Assembly: GCF_024347535.1 (NCBI RefSeq)
Contig: NZ_AP025497.1
Coordinates: forward strand, 1,550,001-1,614,000
DNA: 64,000 nucleotides
Reading direction: 5' to 3'
Origin: Vibrio kanaloae
GTDB taxonomy: Bacteria > Pseudomonadota > Gammaproteobacteria > Enterobacterales > Vibrionaceae
Below the pieces are notes generated by a model. That model was not told where the DNA came from, did not search any database, and saw only the letters and a program-made list of their open reading frames with translations. Below, piece after piece: positions 16,387 through 25,466 of the stretch (its first letter is position 1; every line of letters begins with the position of its first letter). A program made the translations under genes and the position numbers.

Positions 16387-17076
16387 TTACATCGACAGGT
16401 TTAAGAATTCATTACGATGCAGCCTATTCGCCAAGTTATCGCGAATTTTTTTGGGAATGAACTTCATCCGATTAATCTGCCTAACGAGTTCTTGAGCGAA
16501 ACTAGGATGTTGTTTCATATTCATTACGCAGCCCATGAGAGAGATACTTTTTGCGTCGAGTAGTTGCTTAGCTTGCTCTAGATGATGAGTCGACGTTTCA
16601 CCATAGGCGACAACCAGTAATGCACAATCACAAGCACTTGCGACGGATTGAGCTGGGATATTGCCTTTGTTGATATTCAGTAGTGGTGAGGTATCGACGA
16701 TGACACGATCATAGCTGTGCAGCCATTGGGTTACTGCTTTTTGAAGCGTCGAAGGATCTTTGTATGCCAGTTGAGCAGATGCCAATTGTGGGGCCGGGAC
16801 CCCAAGGAACATACGTTGTGACTCTATGTGCTCTATAAGTTGGCCTGACTGATCTTCTTCACGCATGTTTACGTCCTTAAACCCAGGGTTAAACAGGTTA
16901 AGGTCTACGTAAAGCGTAGAGTGACCTGCCAACAAAAAACGTTCTGCAAGTGCTGTGGCGATAGATGTTACACCGTCACCAGATTGGCAAGCCGTAACAC
17001 AAATTGAACGCTGACCGTTAAGTTCCGAAGCTAAATACAATTGTTCAACTTCGGCATGCGTGGCTGAAATAGTCAT
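16387..17076 (-). CDS. sypD: SypD: CpsD/CapB-type polysaccharide ATPase with degenerate P-loop
   Basis: A 229-residue cytoplasmic MinD/BY-kinase-like protein that would partner the Wzz-type SypO and the outer-membrane protein SypC. The P-loop region reads ACQSGDGVTSIA: the usual GxGK[ST][ST] has Val instead of the invariant Lys. A Walker A'-like segment, LYVDLNLFNPGF, has Asn where Asp-x-D is usual, and RVIVDTSPLL is a Walker B. There is no C-terminal tyrosine cluster. It may regulate assembly without strong ATP hydrolysis or autophosphorylation. Its start abuts the sypC stop (1-bp overlap). Confidence 0.87.
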   Translation of the reverse strand: MTISATHAEVEQLYLASELNGQRSICVTACQSGDGVTSIATALAERFLLAGHSTLYVDLNLFNPGFKDVNMREEDQSGQLIEHIESQRMFLGVPAPQLASAQLAYKDPSTLQKAVTQWLHSYDRVIVDTSPLLNINKGNIPAQSVASACDCALLVVAYGETSTHHLEQAKQLLDAKSISLMGCVMNMKQHPSFAQELVRQINRMKFIPKKIRDNLANRLHRNEFLNLSM

Positions 17077-19175
17077 TATAAAGCTCCTATAAGAACGATG
17101 GTGGTCGTGAGACGAAGAATGTCATCTAACCCTACACGGGCTTTTTCAAGAAAACTTTCACGACGGTCAGGAATGTAAATGGTGTCACCCGCGCGCAATA
17201 CCGGTAAATTGTAAATATTCGCGGTTTTACTGAACTCGATAAGGTTGAAGGTGCGTGCTTGGCCTTGGCAGCAAGACATATTGACGATGGTAATTTTCTC
17301 TACGTAAGCATTGTCGGTAGGACCTGCTGCTTCTGCCAATATATCAAGGATCGTCATATTGTCGTTGAACACATAACGACCAGGGTTGTTGATAGCGCCC
17401 AGCACTCGAACGGTTGCTTCTTTTGGCGTATCTAACCAATTCTTGTTTTTCTCTGGGATGTAAATGGTGTCACCAGTGGTCACGTTTGGCAGCAATGATT
17501 CATCACCAGTTTCAAAGTAAACGGATAAGTTTAGCTTGCTTACTTGCGAATAGGTTTTGTCACGATGTGTCACTCTAATATTGTGTATATCGGCACCTTT
17601 AGCTGGGCCATCAGCGGCAGACAATATGTCTAAGAAGTGCATGTCCTTGGTAAAACGGTAACGGCCGGGGGAATTCACTTGACCAAAAACGTAGATCGAA
17701 GCATCTGAGCTTTGACGAACCCATTGTGATTTATTGTCTGAAGGATCTTGTGGTAAGTCGTGAACACGGACGATTGAACCAGCTCGAATCGAGGGCATTT
17801 GATCTCGTGGGGCGCCGTTTTTAATAAACTCATCAAGGTTAAAGACAACCAGTTTTCTTCCTGTCACCACCTCAATTTTTGACGTGTCTGCACGTAGAGT
17901 TGGGCCTCCCACGTGAGCTAACAAACCCATGAAATTCATTTCATCTGACCATTCTATACGACCGGGTCGATTCACCTCACCAATAACATTAACGGCTCTA
18001 TCGGGCGTAATTTTCAACCAAGACTTCTCATTCATATCGGTTTTTTCAGGAACGAAAATCGCGTCACCCGCCTGAATTGAGGGGGGATCTGAATCTGATA
18101 TGCCTTCAGTATAGGCTGCTAGGTCAAATTTAAGTACACGGCCATTGGATTTGATAACGCGGATTTGTCTAGACTCAGCAAATCGAGTCGGACCACCAGC
18201 ATTCGCAAGAATGTCCATAAATGTCGCGTCTTTTTTACCTTCAAAAGCACCAGGTGCAGCTACTTCTCCCATGACGTAAACTGTATTCGCACCAGATTTA
18301 ATCTCTTCTTCTTGTTTCGGTACAAAAATGGTTGAGCCGGGTTGAAGGACGGGCAACAAGCTTTCATCTCCAGAGTCTAGGTAGCGCTTAAGGTTAAACA
18401 GAGTCGGTGTGTTGTTCGAAATTACGCGGATTTGTTCGACGCCGGCATAACGGGTTACACCACCAGAACGCATCAGTACATCAACTAAGTCGGTGTTCTC
18501 TTTGTAAGTAAACGAGCCAGGTGCGTTCACTTCACCAAACACCTTAATGGCGTTGCGAGAATCGGCACTGTCGCCAGAGTTAGCAAGTTTTGCTGCATCA
18601 AACTCTTGCTCGATGTTGCCTACTAACGGAGAAGCTGGAACAAACAGGGAGTCGAGCGATTGAAGCGTTGGTAAGGTAGATTCATCACCAGAATCAAGGA
18701 AACGTTTATAGTTAAACTCTGTCTTACCAGCCCCGCGTTTTAAGATAAGTTTGTCTAATTGTGCGCCCGGACGCAGACCACCCGCAGCATACAATGCAAT
18801 TTGAATACTAGAGCCCAATGACAATGTGTATTCACCTGGCTTTTCTACGTAGCCTTGAACAGCGATAATGATTTGCTGCTCTTTCACGTAAACTGAAGCG
18901 TTAGTTAGATCTTTATATGCGGAGGCTAGTGCTTCAAGCACGACTTGATTCAACTGGTCGTTATCGTAACCCGCGACAAAAATTGTACCCACTTCCGGAA
19001 GAGTGATTCGCCCGCGCTTGTCAACCTGAAAACCTGTATTCAAGGTGACTTCTCCGGGTAAATTGACTTGAATAAGATCTCCCACTTGTACTGCACCTGA
19101 AAATTTGTCTTCTGCATTGATTGTGGCTGTAAAGCATAGCGAGATGGTAATAATAAACGTCAGTAGTATTTTCAT
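17076..19175 (-). CDS. sypC: SypC: outer-membrane polysaccharide export protein with six SLBB domains
   Basis: A 699-residue Wza-like export protein. The signal peptide (residues 1-21, ending TINA) precedes a Poly_export domain (about 30-110). Six SLBB domains follow, each marked by a V-x-G-x-[VI]-x-x-P-G motif: VQGYVEKPG, VFGEVNAPG, VMGEVAAPG, VIGEVNRPG, VFGQVNSPG and VLGAINNPG. The C-terminal hydrophobic stretch (last ~20 residues) could be the outer-membrane helix. There is no lipobox Cys, unlike Wza. The six SLBB domains suggest an unusually long periplasmic tube. The gene overlaps sypB by 4 bp. Confidence 0.93.
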   Translation of the reverse strand: MKILLTFIITISLCFTATINAEDKFSGAVQVGDLIQVNLPGEVTLNTGFQVDKRGRITLPEVGTIFVAGYDNDQLNQVVLEALASAYKDLTNASVYVKEQQIIIAVQGYVEKPGEYTLSLGSSIQIALYAAGGLRPGAQLDKLILKRGAGKTEFNYKRFLDSGDESTLPTLQSLDSLFVPASPLVGNIEQEFDAAKLANSGDSADSRNAIKVFGEVNAPGSFTYKENTDLVDVLMRSGGVTRYAGVEQIRVISNNTPTLFNLKRYLDSGDESLLPVLQPGSTIFVPKQEEEIKSGANTVYVMGEVAAPGAFEGKKDATFMDILANAGGPTRFAESRQIRVIKSNGRVLKFDLAAYTEGISDSDPPSIQAGDAIFVPEKTDMNEKSWLKITPDRAVNVIGEVNRPGRIEWSDEMNFMGLLAHVGGPTLRADTSKIEVVTGRKLVVFNLDEFIKNGAPRDQMPSIRAGSIVRVHDLPQDPSDNKSQWVRQSSDASIYVFGQVNSPGRYRFTKDMHFLDILSAADGPAKGADIHNIRVTHRDKTYSQVSKLNLSVYFETGDESLLPNVTTGDTIYIPEKNKNWLDTPKEATVRVLGAINNPGRYVFNDNMTILDILAEAAGPTDNAYVEKITIVNMSCCQGQARTFNLIEFSKTANIYNLPVLRAGDTIYIPDRRESFLEKARVGLDDILRLTTTIVLIGAL

Positions 19176-20005
19176 AGTGCGACTCCCATTTTCGCCGCAT
19201 TTTCATGCGAGATCACTTCAATGCTTACCCGACGATTGGTTAAACGTGTTTCGTCATTCTCACCTTCGAAAAGTGGTACTGTTTCACCGACTGACACTGC
19301 TTTGATTCGTTGTGGGCTTAACCCAAAGATAGTGAGGTAACGCTCAACTTGTTTAGCACGGCCGAGCGCCAGTTTGTTGTTGTAAGTTTCTGATCCGCTT
19401 GCGTCTGCATGTCCCGTAACAATAAGGTCTAGCGATTTATTTTGCTTTAAAATATTGGCCGCCTCAGCGAGGTGTCCCATGTACTTAGGATTTACTTCGG
19501 TAGAGTTTTTCGCGAATTGATTGTCGACATTGAGTAGGTCATACAACTGCTCAATCACCGACAGTTGCATACGGAATTGGCTTTCATTCTTAGGAGGTTC
19601 ACAACGAGCCTGTGAGGTCACATAATCAAGTTGGAGCTCAAGTTCATTAAGGCGTTTTCTTTGAATAACCAAATCGTTAGCAGCATCTAACAACAACCCA
19701 CCTTGCAGTTCGCGTGCAATTCGGTTTTGCTTTTCGATGGCTTGAAGTACCGCAGCAGGAAAGCACCAACGAGCGCCTTCCTGAATTAAGGCATTTAGGT
19801 GCAGTTTTGCTAATTGCCAATCAAAGCGTAAGCCGTGTTCTGGGCCGAGTGGTTCGTCAGGCATGACTGGCGATAAATCTGAATTTTGATAGTTAATGGA
19901 ATCATAACTTTCAGCCAATCCTCCCGTGCCTTGCTCCGGGTAGCTTGTACAACCAAGAACAAGAAAAGACAGAGAAAGGCTTATATAATTTTTCAGTATT
20001 TTCAT
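19172..20005 (-). CDS. sypB: SypB: OmpA-like lipoprotein
   Basis: A 277-residue lipoprotein with lipobox LVLGC (Cys19) after a short signal. A helical middle (about residues 60-150) leads into a C-terminal OmpA-type peptidoglycan-binding domain (about 155-270): VTGHADASGSETYN, LALGRAKQVERYL and TRLTNRRVSIEV. It probably anchors the Syp export machinery to the cell wall. It lies 62 bp after sypA. Confidence 0.9.
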   Translation of the reverse strand: MKILKNYISLSLSFLVLGCTSYPEQGTGGLAESYDSINYQNSDLSPVMPDEPLGPEHGLRFDWQLAKLHLNALIQEGARWCFPAAVLQAIEKQNRIARELQGGLLLDAANDLVIQRKRLNELELQLDYVTSQARCEPPKNESQFRMQLSVIEQLYDLLNVDNQFAKNSTEVNPKYMGHLAEAANILKQNKSLDLIVTGHADASGSETYNNKLALGRAKQVERYLTIFGLSPQRIKAVSVGETVPLFEGENDETRLTNRRVSIEVISHENAAKMGVAL

Positions 20006-20067
20006 GCCAACGTCCTTTGTTTTCTATTTTTATTATTATGTTTTGTTATTTCTAGCTTAGTGGATCT

Positions 20068-20397
20068 TCATGAATTAGTAGGATTTTTTGAGTTAACTGG
20101 GATCGCGTGGCCAATGCGAAGTAGCTGCATAATTTCAAGAGGTTGCCCTGAGACATTTTCTAAACGCATATTTCTTTCTCGCTCCGTAAGACGTTTGAAC
20201 ATATAAACAATGGCACCTACACCTGATGAATCAAGAAACTGAACTTGGCTAAAATCCACTTCGATTTCTTGATGCCCATAATTTGAAATAACATCATCAA
20301 TATCGGCTTGCGCCTCGCGGCTACCTGCTGCGTCTAAGTTGCCAAAAATAGAAAGAGTCAGTGTTGTAGTGTCTAAGTCAATTTTACGTAATTCCAT
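20068..20397 (-). CDS. sypA: SypA: STAS-domain anti-sigma-antagonist-like regulator
   Basis: A 109-residue single STAS domain of the SpoIIAA/RsbV type. The phospho-switch motif FLDSSGVGA (Ser57/Ser58) is intact. In V. fischeri unphosphorylated SypA promotes biofilm formation, and SypE controls the phosphate on its conserved Ser. No sypE is present here. The ATG at 20397 follows AAAGGAGATAG; a longer frame to 20523 runs through the promoter and is not real. It is the first gene of the sypA-D unit. Confidence 0.92.
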   Translation of the reverse strand: MELRKIDLDTTTLTLSIFGNLDAAGSREAQADIDDVISNYGHQEIEVDFSQVQFLDSSGVGAIVYMFKRLTERERNMRLENVSGQPLEIMQLLRIGHAIPVNSKNPTNS

Positions 20398-20430
20398 AAT
20401 GCTATCTCCTTTAATGTATGACTTAACAAG

Positions 20431-20447
20431 AGCATGTAGCATGCCAA
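20431..20447 (-). promoter_or_regulatory. Sigma-54 promoter of sypA
   Basis: Minus strand: TTGGCATGCTACATGCT, GG and GC 10 bp apart, 34 bp before the sypA ATG. Confidence 0.82.
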
Positions 20448-20516
20448 GTTTAATTTTATTGTTTTTCAATGAGTTACAATGTCTATTGTTTTTAATCTCA
20501 TATTGATAGAGGTTGT

Positions 20517-20531
20517 TTCTCAATATGAGAA
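20517..20531. promoter_or_regulatory. SypG-enhancer-like palindrome before sypA
   Basis: TTCTCA-ATA-TGAGAA, a perfect inverted repeat that fits the V. fischeri SypG enhancer consensus over its full conserved length. It lies 70 bp upstream of the -24 element. Confidence 0.75.
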
Positions 20532-20691
20532 TTAGAAATGAGCTAATTTTTGTGAGTTATAAGTCATTAATTTTATGAATGAAATTTAAAATTAAATAAG
20601 GTTGATGTCTGGATCGCATCTTATTCCAAAGTTTGTCTATCTGTGGAGTGGAACGCTTAGGATTGAAGGAGTTATTAATACGGAGCAGATA

Positions 20692-21534
20692 ATGAGGCTA
20701 ACCAAACTGGCTATAGCGACTTTATGGGCGTGTTCGCTTTCATCTCATTCATACAATTTACCGCCAGAAAATTTAATCTTGGCAAACACATACCAGCAAG
20801 GTATTGATGTTTCTGAATATTGGAAAAGTGAAAAGCTCGATGGGATTCGGGCGCTGTGGGATGGTAACCATCTCTATACTCGTAACGGAAACCAGATTTA
20901 TGCACCAACGTGGTTCACTGAACAGCTACCAAAGGTCCGCCTTGAAGGGGAGTTATGGGCCGGTAGAGGCAAGTTCCATTTAGTGCAATCGACTGTTCTT
21001 GATCATACCCCTAGTGATACAGCATGGCGTGAAATAAAGTTCATGTTATTCGATATGCCGGGAGCGGCGGGAGATTACCAAAAACGCTACTATAATATCT
21101 TGCATTGGGTGAGTTTAATTGACGAGTCTCATGTTGGTTATATTGAACATGTCCCAATCCAAAATGAAAAGGCGTTATTTCATCAGTTAGACAATATCGA
21201 TGAACGTAACGGGGAAGGTTTGATGCTCCGCAAGATCACAAGTCGTTATCAGGCAGGTCGAAGTAATGATCTTCTAAAACTGAAAAGACATCATGATGTG
21301 GAAGCAACAGTCATTGGTTACAAAAGTGGTACAGGAAAATACAAGGGGATGATGGGTTCAATTTTGGTCCATACGGAAGAGGGGGTTGAGTTCTATATCG
21401 GTAGTGGATTTAGCGATAAAATGAGACTGTCACCTCCTGAAATCGGCAGCAGGATTACCTTTCGTTATAATGGCTTTACGCAAAATGGAAAACCGAAGTT
21501 TGCCCGCTTCGTTCGAGAGAAGAGTGAATATTAG
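20692..21534 (+). CDS. Periplasmic ATP-dependent DNA ligase
   Basis: A 280-residue minimal ATP-dependent DNA ligase with a Sec signal peptide (about residues 1-20). The adenylation motif I is EKLDGIRA (catalytic Lys48). Further motifs are LEGELW (III), EGLMLRK (IV), and LLKLKRHHDVEATV (V). A C-terminal OB-fold (about 205-280) follows. The family is known from vibrios, Haemophilus and Neisseria and may repair DNA in the periplasm during uptake. I chose the ATG at 20692, after GGAGCAG; the frame is open to 20602 but that stretch has no ribosome site. It is transcribed away from sypA. Confidence 0.88.
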   Translation: MRLTKLAIATLWACSLSSHSYNLPPENLILANTYQQGIDVSEYWKSEKLDGIRALWDGNHLYTRNGNQIYAPTWFTEQLPKVRLEGELWAGRGKFHLVQSTVLDHTPSDTAWREIKFMLFDMPGAAGDYQKRYYNILHWVSLIDESHVGYIEHVPIQNEKALFHQLDNIDERNGEGLMLRKITSRYQAGRSNDLLKLKRHHDVEATVIGYKSGTGKYKGMMGSILVHTEEGVEFYIGSGFSDKMRLSPPEIGSRITFRYNGFTQNGKPKFARFVREKSEY

Positions 21535-21567
21535 ACCACATTCACTGAACTCATACAGTAAAAAATT

Positions 21568-21609
21568 GAGCTCTAGACTCTTATCGTAAGAAAGTCAGAG
21601 CTCTTTTTT
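21568..21609. terminator. Terminator between the ligase and norM
   Basis: Stem GAGCTCTAGACT with AGTCAGAGCTC (one bulge), followed by TTTTTT. It serves the convergent ligase and norM genes. Confidence 0.8.
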
Positions 21610-21648
21610 ATTTGTGGTATCGGTTCTATCAATTTAGCAATTGAGCAT

Positions 21649-23019
21649 TTAACGAGAACTAAATTCTAACTGTACAACGTCATCTTGCTTGTGCATCCAG
21701 TGCAGGCGCATACCAAGCATCATTGCGGCTGAAGTGAGTCCGATAATGAAACCAATCCAGAAGCCGTGAGCCCCCATTGGTTCCACAAGCCAATCCGTCA
21801 TCCCAAGAATATAACCCGTCGGTAGACCAAGTAACCAATACGCAATAAAGGTTATGTTAAAAATAGAACGCATGTCTTTATATCCACGTAATGCACCCGC
21901 CGCGATCACTTGAATCGCATCAGTGCATTGATATACCGCGGCAAAAATAAGAAGCTGCATGGCAATGGTGATCACTGCGGTGTTTTCTGTATACAGTAAT
22001 GATACTTGTTCTCTAAACAACACCGTCAATGCTGCGGTCATAAAGGCGGTAACCAAACCAACAATAATCCCTACATGGGTCGCAATCTTAGCGCCTTCGG
22101 TATTATTCTCGCCCAGTTTATGTCCTACACGAATACTCACAGCAGCGCCGATACTCATTGGAATCATAAACACCAAAGTCGAGAAGTTAATGGCGACTTG
22201 ATGCGCTGCAACCACTAATGAACCTAATGGAGCAACCAGAAGAGCAACCACCGCAAACAAGGTCACTTCAAAGAAAAGTGCCGCGGCTACAGGAAAACCT
22301 AGCTTAAATAAACGGATTTGTGCTTTTAACTCAGGTTTATGGAATTGACCAAAGATGTTGATCTTCGCGAGACGCTTCGAAGTGAGTATGTATGTAAATA
22401 GTAGAGCAAACATTATCCAATAAACGATAGCCGTTGCTACGCCACAACCAACACCACCCAGAGCAGGAGCTCCAAGCTTACCGTATACAAACATCCAGTT
22501 AAGCGGGATGTTTAGCAACAAACCAATAAAACCAATCACCATTGCCGGTTTGGTTAAAGACATACCGTCAGTAAAACTTCTTAAGGTTTGAAAAAGTAAG
22601 AAAGCAGGCACCGCAAACATTACCGCATGCATATAGCCAATGGTTTTTTGAGCCATCAAGGCTTCAATGTCCATTAGCTTAAGTATGGCTTGAGTTTGAA
22701 AAAGTACGCCAATGATCGGCAGTGATATCAACAACGCCAGCACCGCGCCTTGTTGAATTTCGTATGGGATTTTAACTTGACGACCTGAGCCATTAAGTTG
22801 AGCAACCACTGGGACTAATGCCATCAATAAGCCTACACCGAACAAGATCGAAGGAAGCCAAATACTCGCAGCTATTGATACTGCGGCCATGTCAATGGCA
22901 CTCACGCCACCGGCCATCACGGTATCGACGAAACCCATTCCGGTTTGTGCTACGGATGCGATCAATACAGGGGTCGCAAGTTTGATTAGATTTGAGGCTT
23001 CTTCTTTGTAACGATGCAC
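21649..23019 (-). CDS. norM: NorM: MATE-family multidrug/Na+ antiporter
   Basis: A 456-residue inner-membrane MATE transporter, the same length as NorM of V. parahaemolyticus. It has 12 predicted spans in two homologous halves. Typical elements are PVLIASVAQTGMGFVDTVMAG in span 1, the Gly-rich loop GAPALGGVGCGVAT, and the second-half equivalent VAAHQVAINFSTL. It exports cationic drugs such as norfloxacin and ethidium in exchange for Na+. It is divergent from the riboflavin synthase gene, as is usual in vibrios. Confidence 0.92.
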   Translation of the reverse strand: MHRYKEEASNLIKLATPVLIASVAQTGMGFVDTVMAGGVSAIDMAAVSIAASIWLPSILFGVGLLMALVPVVAQLNGSGRQVKIPYEIQQGAVLALLISLPIIGVLFQTQAILKLMDIEALMAQKTIGYMHAVMFAVPAFLLFQTLRSFTDGMSLTKPAMVIGFIGLLLNIPLNWMFVYGKLGAPALGGVGCGVATAIVYWIMFALLFTYILTSKRLAKINIFGQFHKPELKAQIRLFKLGFPVAAALFFEVTLFAVVALLVAPLGSLVVAAHQVAINFSTLVFMIPMSIGAAVSIRVGHKLGENNTEGAKIATHVGIIVGLVTAFMTAALTVLFREQVSLLYTENTAVITIAMQLLIFAAVYQCTDAIQVIAAGALRGYKDMRSIFNITFIAYWLLGLPTGYILGMTDWLVEPMGAHGFWIGFIIGLTSAAMMLGMRLHWMHKQDDVVQLEFSSR

Positions 23020-23170
23020 AAATTACTCCAAATTAGATTAGTAGTATGAGGGATAGACGTTCAGAAGAAATCAGAGGCACTGATCATTAAGCTTCCATTG
23101 GACGAATCATAAAGAAATGTCACAATAACTGCTATTAAAAACTGATAGTAATACGCTAAATAGGAATTTT

Positions 23171-23779
23171 ATGTTTACAGGTATCGTTCAAGGAATGGCA
23201 ACATTAGTTGCTATAAATAAAAAAGAGTTGTTTCAGACTCATACCATTGAGCTAACAGATGAAATGATTGAAGGATTAGTGATTGGCGCTTCATTAGCTC
23301 ATAACGGTTGTTGCTTGACTGTCACTGAAATTTCAGGAAACCATGTCGCATTTGATTTAATGCAAGCAACGTTGAGGTTAACGAACCTTGGTCAATTGAA
23401 TGTTGGAGATCAAGTAAATGTAGAGCGTGCAGCCAAGTTTGGCGATGAAATTGGTGGTCACAGTATGTCTGGGCATATTGCTCTTATGGCTAAACTGGTT
23501 GAAGTGATCACAACTGAAAACAATCGTACACTATGGTTCGAATTGCCAGAAACATCAATGAAATATGTACTTAGTAAAGGCTACATTGGTCTAGATGGGT
23601 GTTCATTGACTATTGGTGAAGTTGAAGATAATCGTTTTTCTGTGCATTTAATACCAGAAACATTAAACCGAACTCTATTTGGTGGTCGTAAAGTCGGGGA
23701 CGATATAAACATTGAATTCGATCCTCAAACACAAGCCATTGTAGATACGGTTGAACGCGTACTAGCTAATCAGAAATAG
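23171..23779 (+). CDS. ribE: Riboflavin synthase alpha subunit
   Basis: Converts two 6,7-dimethyl-8-ribityllumazine molecules to riboflavin and the pyrimidine precursor. The 202 residues form two tandem lumazine-binding barrels: [15 protein letters not shown] and SGHI in the first, [14 protein letters not shown] and IPETLNRT in the second. The protein is close to the E. coli enzyme but lacks the last ~10 C-terminal residues. I see no FMN riboswitch in the 151-bp region shared with norM. Confidence 0.94.
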   Translation: MFTGIVQGMATLVAINKKELFQTHTIELTDEMIEGLVIGASLAHNGCCLTVTEISGNHVAFDLMQATLRLTNLGQLNVGDQVNVERAAKFGDEIGGHSMSGHIALMAKLVEVITTENNRTLWFELPETSMKYVLSKGYIGLDGCSLTIGEVEDNRFSVHLIPETLNRTLFGGRKVGDDINIEFDPQTQAIVDTVERVLANQK

Positions 23780-23851
23780 CTCTGTTTACTTCAAAGTTTC
23801 GTTTATCCTCGGATTAGCCCGATACATTGCGATAAAGACACAATATAATTA

Positions 23852-23878
23852 AAAAAGAGCGCTTGATGTGCTCTTTTT
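23852..23878. terminator. Bidirectional terminator after ribE
   Basis: AAAAAGAGC/GCTCTTTTT stem with a 9-nt loop, between convergent ribE and the CPXCG gene. Confidence 0.85.
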
Positions 23879-23909
23879 CTCTCTCGTGTGGGGCATCAAT
23901 ACATGCTAC

Positions 23910-24113
23910 TCAAAACACCTGCTCGTCATCAGCGTCAATGGATAGACTTATTTTTTCTCTTATCTCGTCGACCTGCATATCTAAGTGAATCGGATTGCAA
24001 CATACAGGACAATCGTCATAAAACTCCTGGCTGCCGTTGGACGCATCAAGCGTTATATTGATGGCGTGCCCGCAGTGAGGGCAGGAGACATGTTTTTCGG
24101 TGTATTTATGCAT
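23910..24113 (-). CDS. CPXCG-motif cysteine-rich protein
   Basis: A 67-residue protein with two Cys pairs, CPHCG (residues 11-15) and CPVCC (35-39), which suit a small zinc ribbon. The C-terminal half is acidic. It belongs to the CPXCG-motif family (PF14255), which is widespread in gammaproteobacteria and of unknown role. It lies 56 bp after the fructosamine kinase gene and may be co-transcribed with it. Confidence 0.85.
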   Translation of the reverse strand: MHKYTEKHVSCPHCGHAINITLDASNGSQEFYDDCPVCCNPIHLDMQVDEIREKISLSIDADDEQVF

Positions 24114-24169
24114 GGCAAATTCTCCTCACTGTAACCAATAGCAACCCTAGTTAATTACTGTGATTAGCA

Positions 24170-25036
24170 TTAAACGGCCTGAATTTTCTGAATACACGCT
24201 TCGGTCTGTGCCAAGTAATGGCCGCCAAATTGATTACAGTGATTAAGCAGGTGGTACAAATTGTAAATGTCTTTACGATCAGTATAGCCAATATCGAGTG
24301 TACTGACGCTTTGATAGCCTTCATAAAATTCTTTTGGAAACCCCTCGAACAACTCTGTTAATGCTAAGTCACATTCATGATCCCCCCAATAACAGGCTGG
24401 ATCATAACAGATTGGACCAAAAGCAGAGTTCGCAACATTGCCATACCAAAGATCACCATGAAGCAAAGAAGGGCGAGGGTTGTGGCCTGCGAGGCGCATA
24501 TTAACAACATCGACGAGTTCATCAATATCACCGAATTTAATGCCTTTTTCTTTCAACAGTTGCAGTTGAAAACCAATGCGTTGTTCTGAGAAAAATCGGC
24601 CCCACTTCTTATGCCAAGGATTAGGCTGCAGTGTACTACCGATGTAATTGTCTTGATCGCAACCAAATTCTTTCTGTTCACCCCATTGATGAAGTTGAGC
24701 AAGTTGAACGCCGAAATCAAAGCTATTATTGCCGGTTTCTAGCGGCTTGGTTGGTAAGTAATTAAGAATGATGAATGAGCACTCTTTAGTTTTACCAATA
24801 AGTACGAGTTCGGGAACATAAACCGTGGAGGTCTCTCTCAACAAACGCAAGTTCTCGGCTTCAATTTCGAACTTTGGTAAAAATTCTCGCTGATTCACTT
24901 TCACAAAGTAACGCTCGTTACCATCACTTATCATATAGCAATCATTAATGTCGCCACCAGAGAGTTTGGTGCGTTCAGTAATCTGGAAGCTAAATAGAAG
25001 TGTATCTGAAAGCTGTTGAGAAATGGCTTGCCACAT
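24170..25036 (-). CDS. Fructosamine/ketosamine-3-kinase family protein
   Basis: A 288-residue kinase-like protein of the fructosamine-3-kinase family (YniA type), which phosphorylates ketosamine adducts so that they come off proteins or amines. Visible motifs are KLSGGDINDCY (nucleotide loop), FVKVN (Lys of beta-3), LLHGDLWYGN (catalytic loop with Asp) and CYDPACYWGDHECD (metal-binding Asp). It has its own promoter region of over 400 bp upstream. Confidence 0.88.
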   Translation of the reverse strand: MWQAISQQLSDTLLFSFQITERTKLSGGDINDCYMISDGNERYFVKVNQREFLPKFEIEAENLRLLRETSTVYVPELVLIGKTKECSFIILNYLPTKPLETGNNSFDFGVQLAQLHQWGEQKEFGCDQDNYIGSTLQPNPWHKKWGRFFSEQRIGFQLQLLKEKGIKFGDIDELVDVVNMRLAGHNPRPSLLHGDLWYGNVANSAFGPICYDPACYWGDHECDLALTELFEGFPKEFYEGYQSVSTLDIGYTDRKDIYNLYHLLNHCNQFGGHYLAQTEACIQKIQAV

Positions 25037-25466
25037 AGAAAACCCTCAGGGAATGTTTGTTTAATAGCAATAGTTTAGGATAAATCTGAGTAATTTATAG
25101 ATGTACTCGTCAATGTTCTTGTTTCTTATTCATCTTATGTTGATTCATTTGGTTAATTTGTGAACTCGAACTATTTCAAGTTCATTGATAAATAAGAATA
25201 AATTGAAAATACGATGTCATAAATGGTTTGAGACGAGTCTCACAAACGGCACGTTTTGGATCGTAATAAACTGGAAAAGTCGACATGACTTGTTATTGTT
25301 TCAGCTTCATCTTAGGTAAAGCCTCTGAGTGATAGAATGTACTATCATTCAGTGGAAAGCCACGCTGCTGGAACACTCGTCTAACTCTTTGGAAGCATGT
25401 GACTGTCTATGTCATCCGTATATTGCTTGAAATTCAAGCTTAAAGACTCATTAGGAGCATTTTAAT
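25037..25466. other. Non-coding region with strong hairpins
   Basis: No ORF of note. CTGAGTGATAG/CTATCATTCAG (25325-25352, 11-bp stem, one G-U pair, loop AATGTA) and GCTTGAA-A-TTCAAGC (25425-25439) are clear inverted repeats upstream of the small ORF and the DUF3802 gene. They could belong to a structured leader or small RNA. I could not match it to a riboswitch family. Confidence 0.4.

Noticed and set aside
25261..25460. Possible c-di-GMP or other riboswitch before the DUF3802 gene
   Set aside because: The region has AAAGCC-like segments and hairpins, but I could not align it to the conserved core of GEMM-I or any other riboswitch I know.
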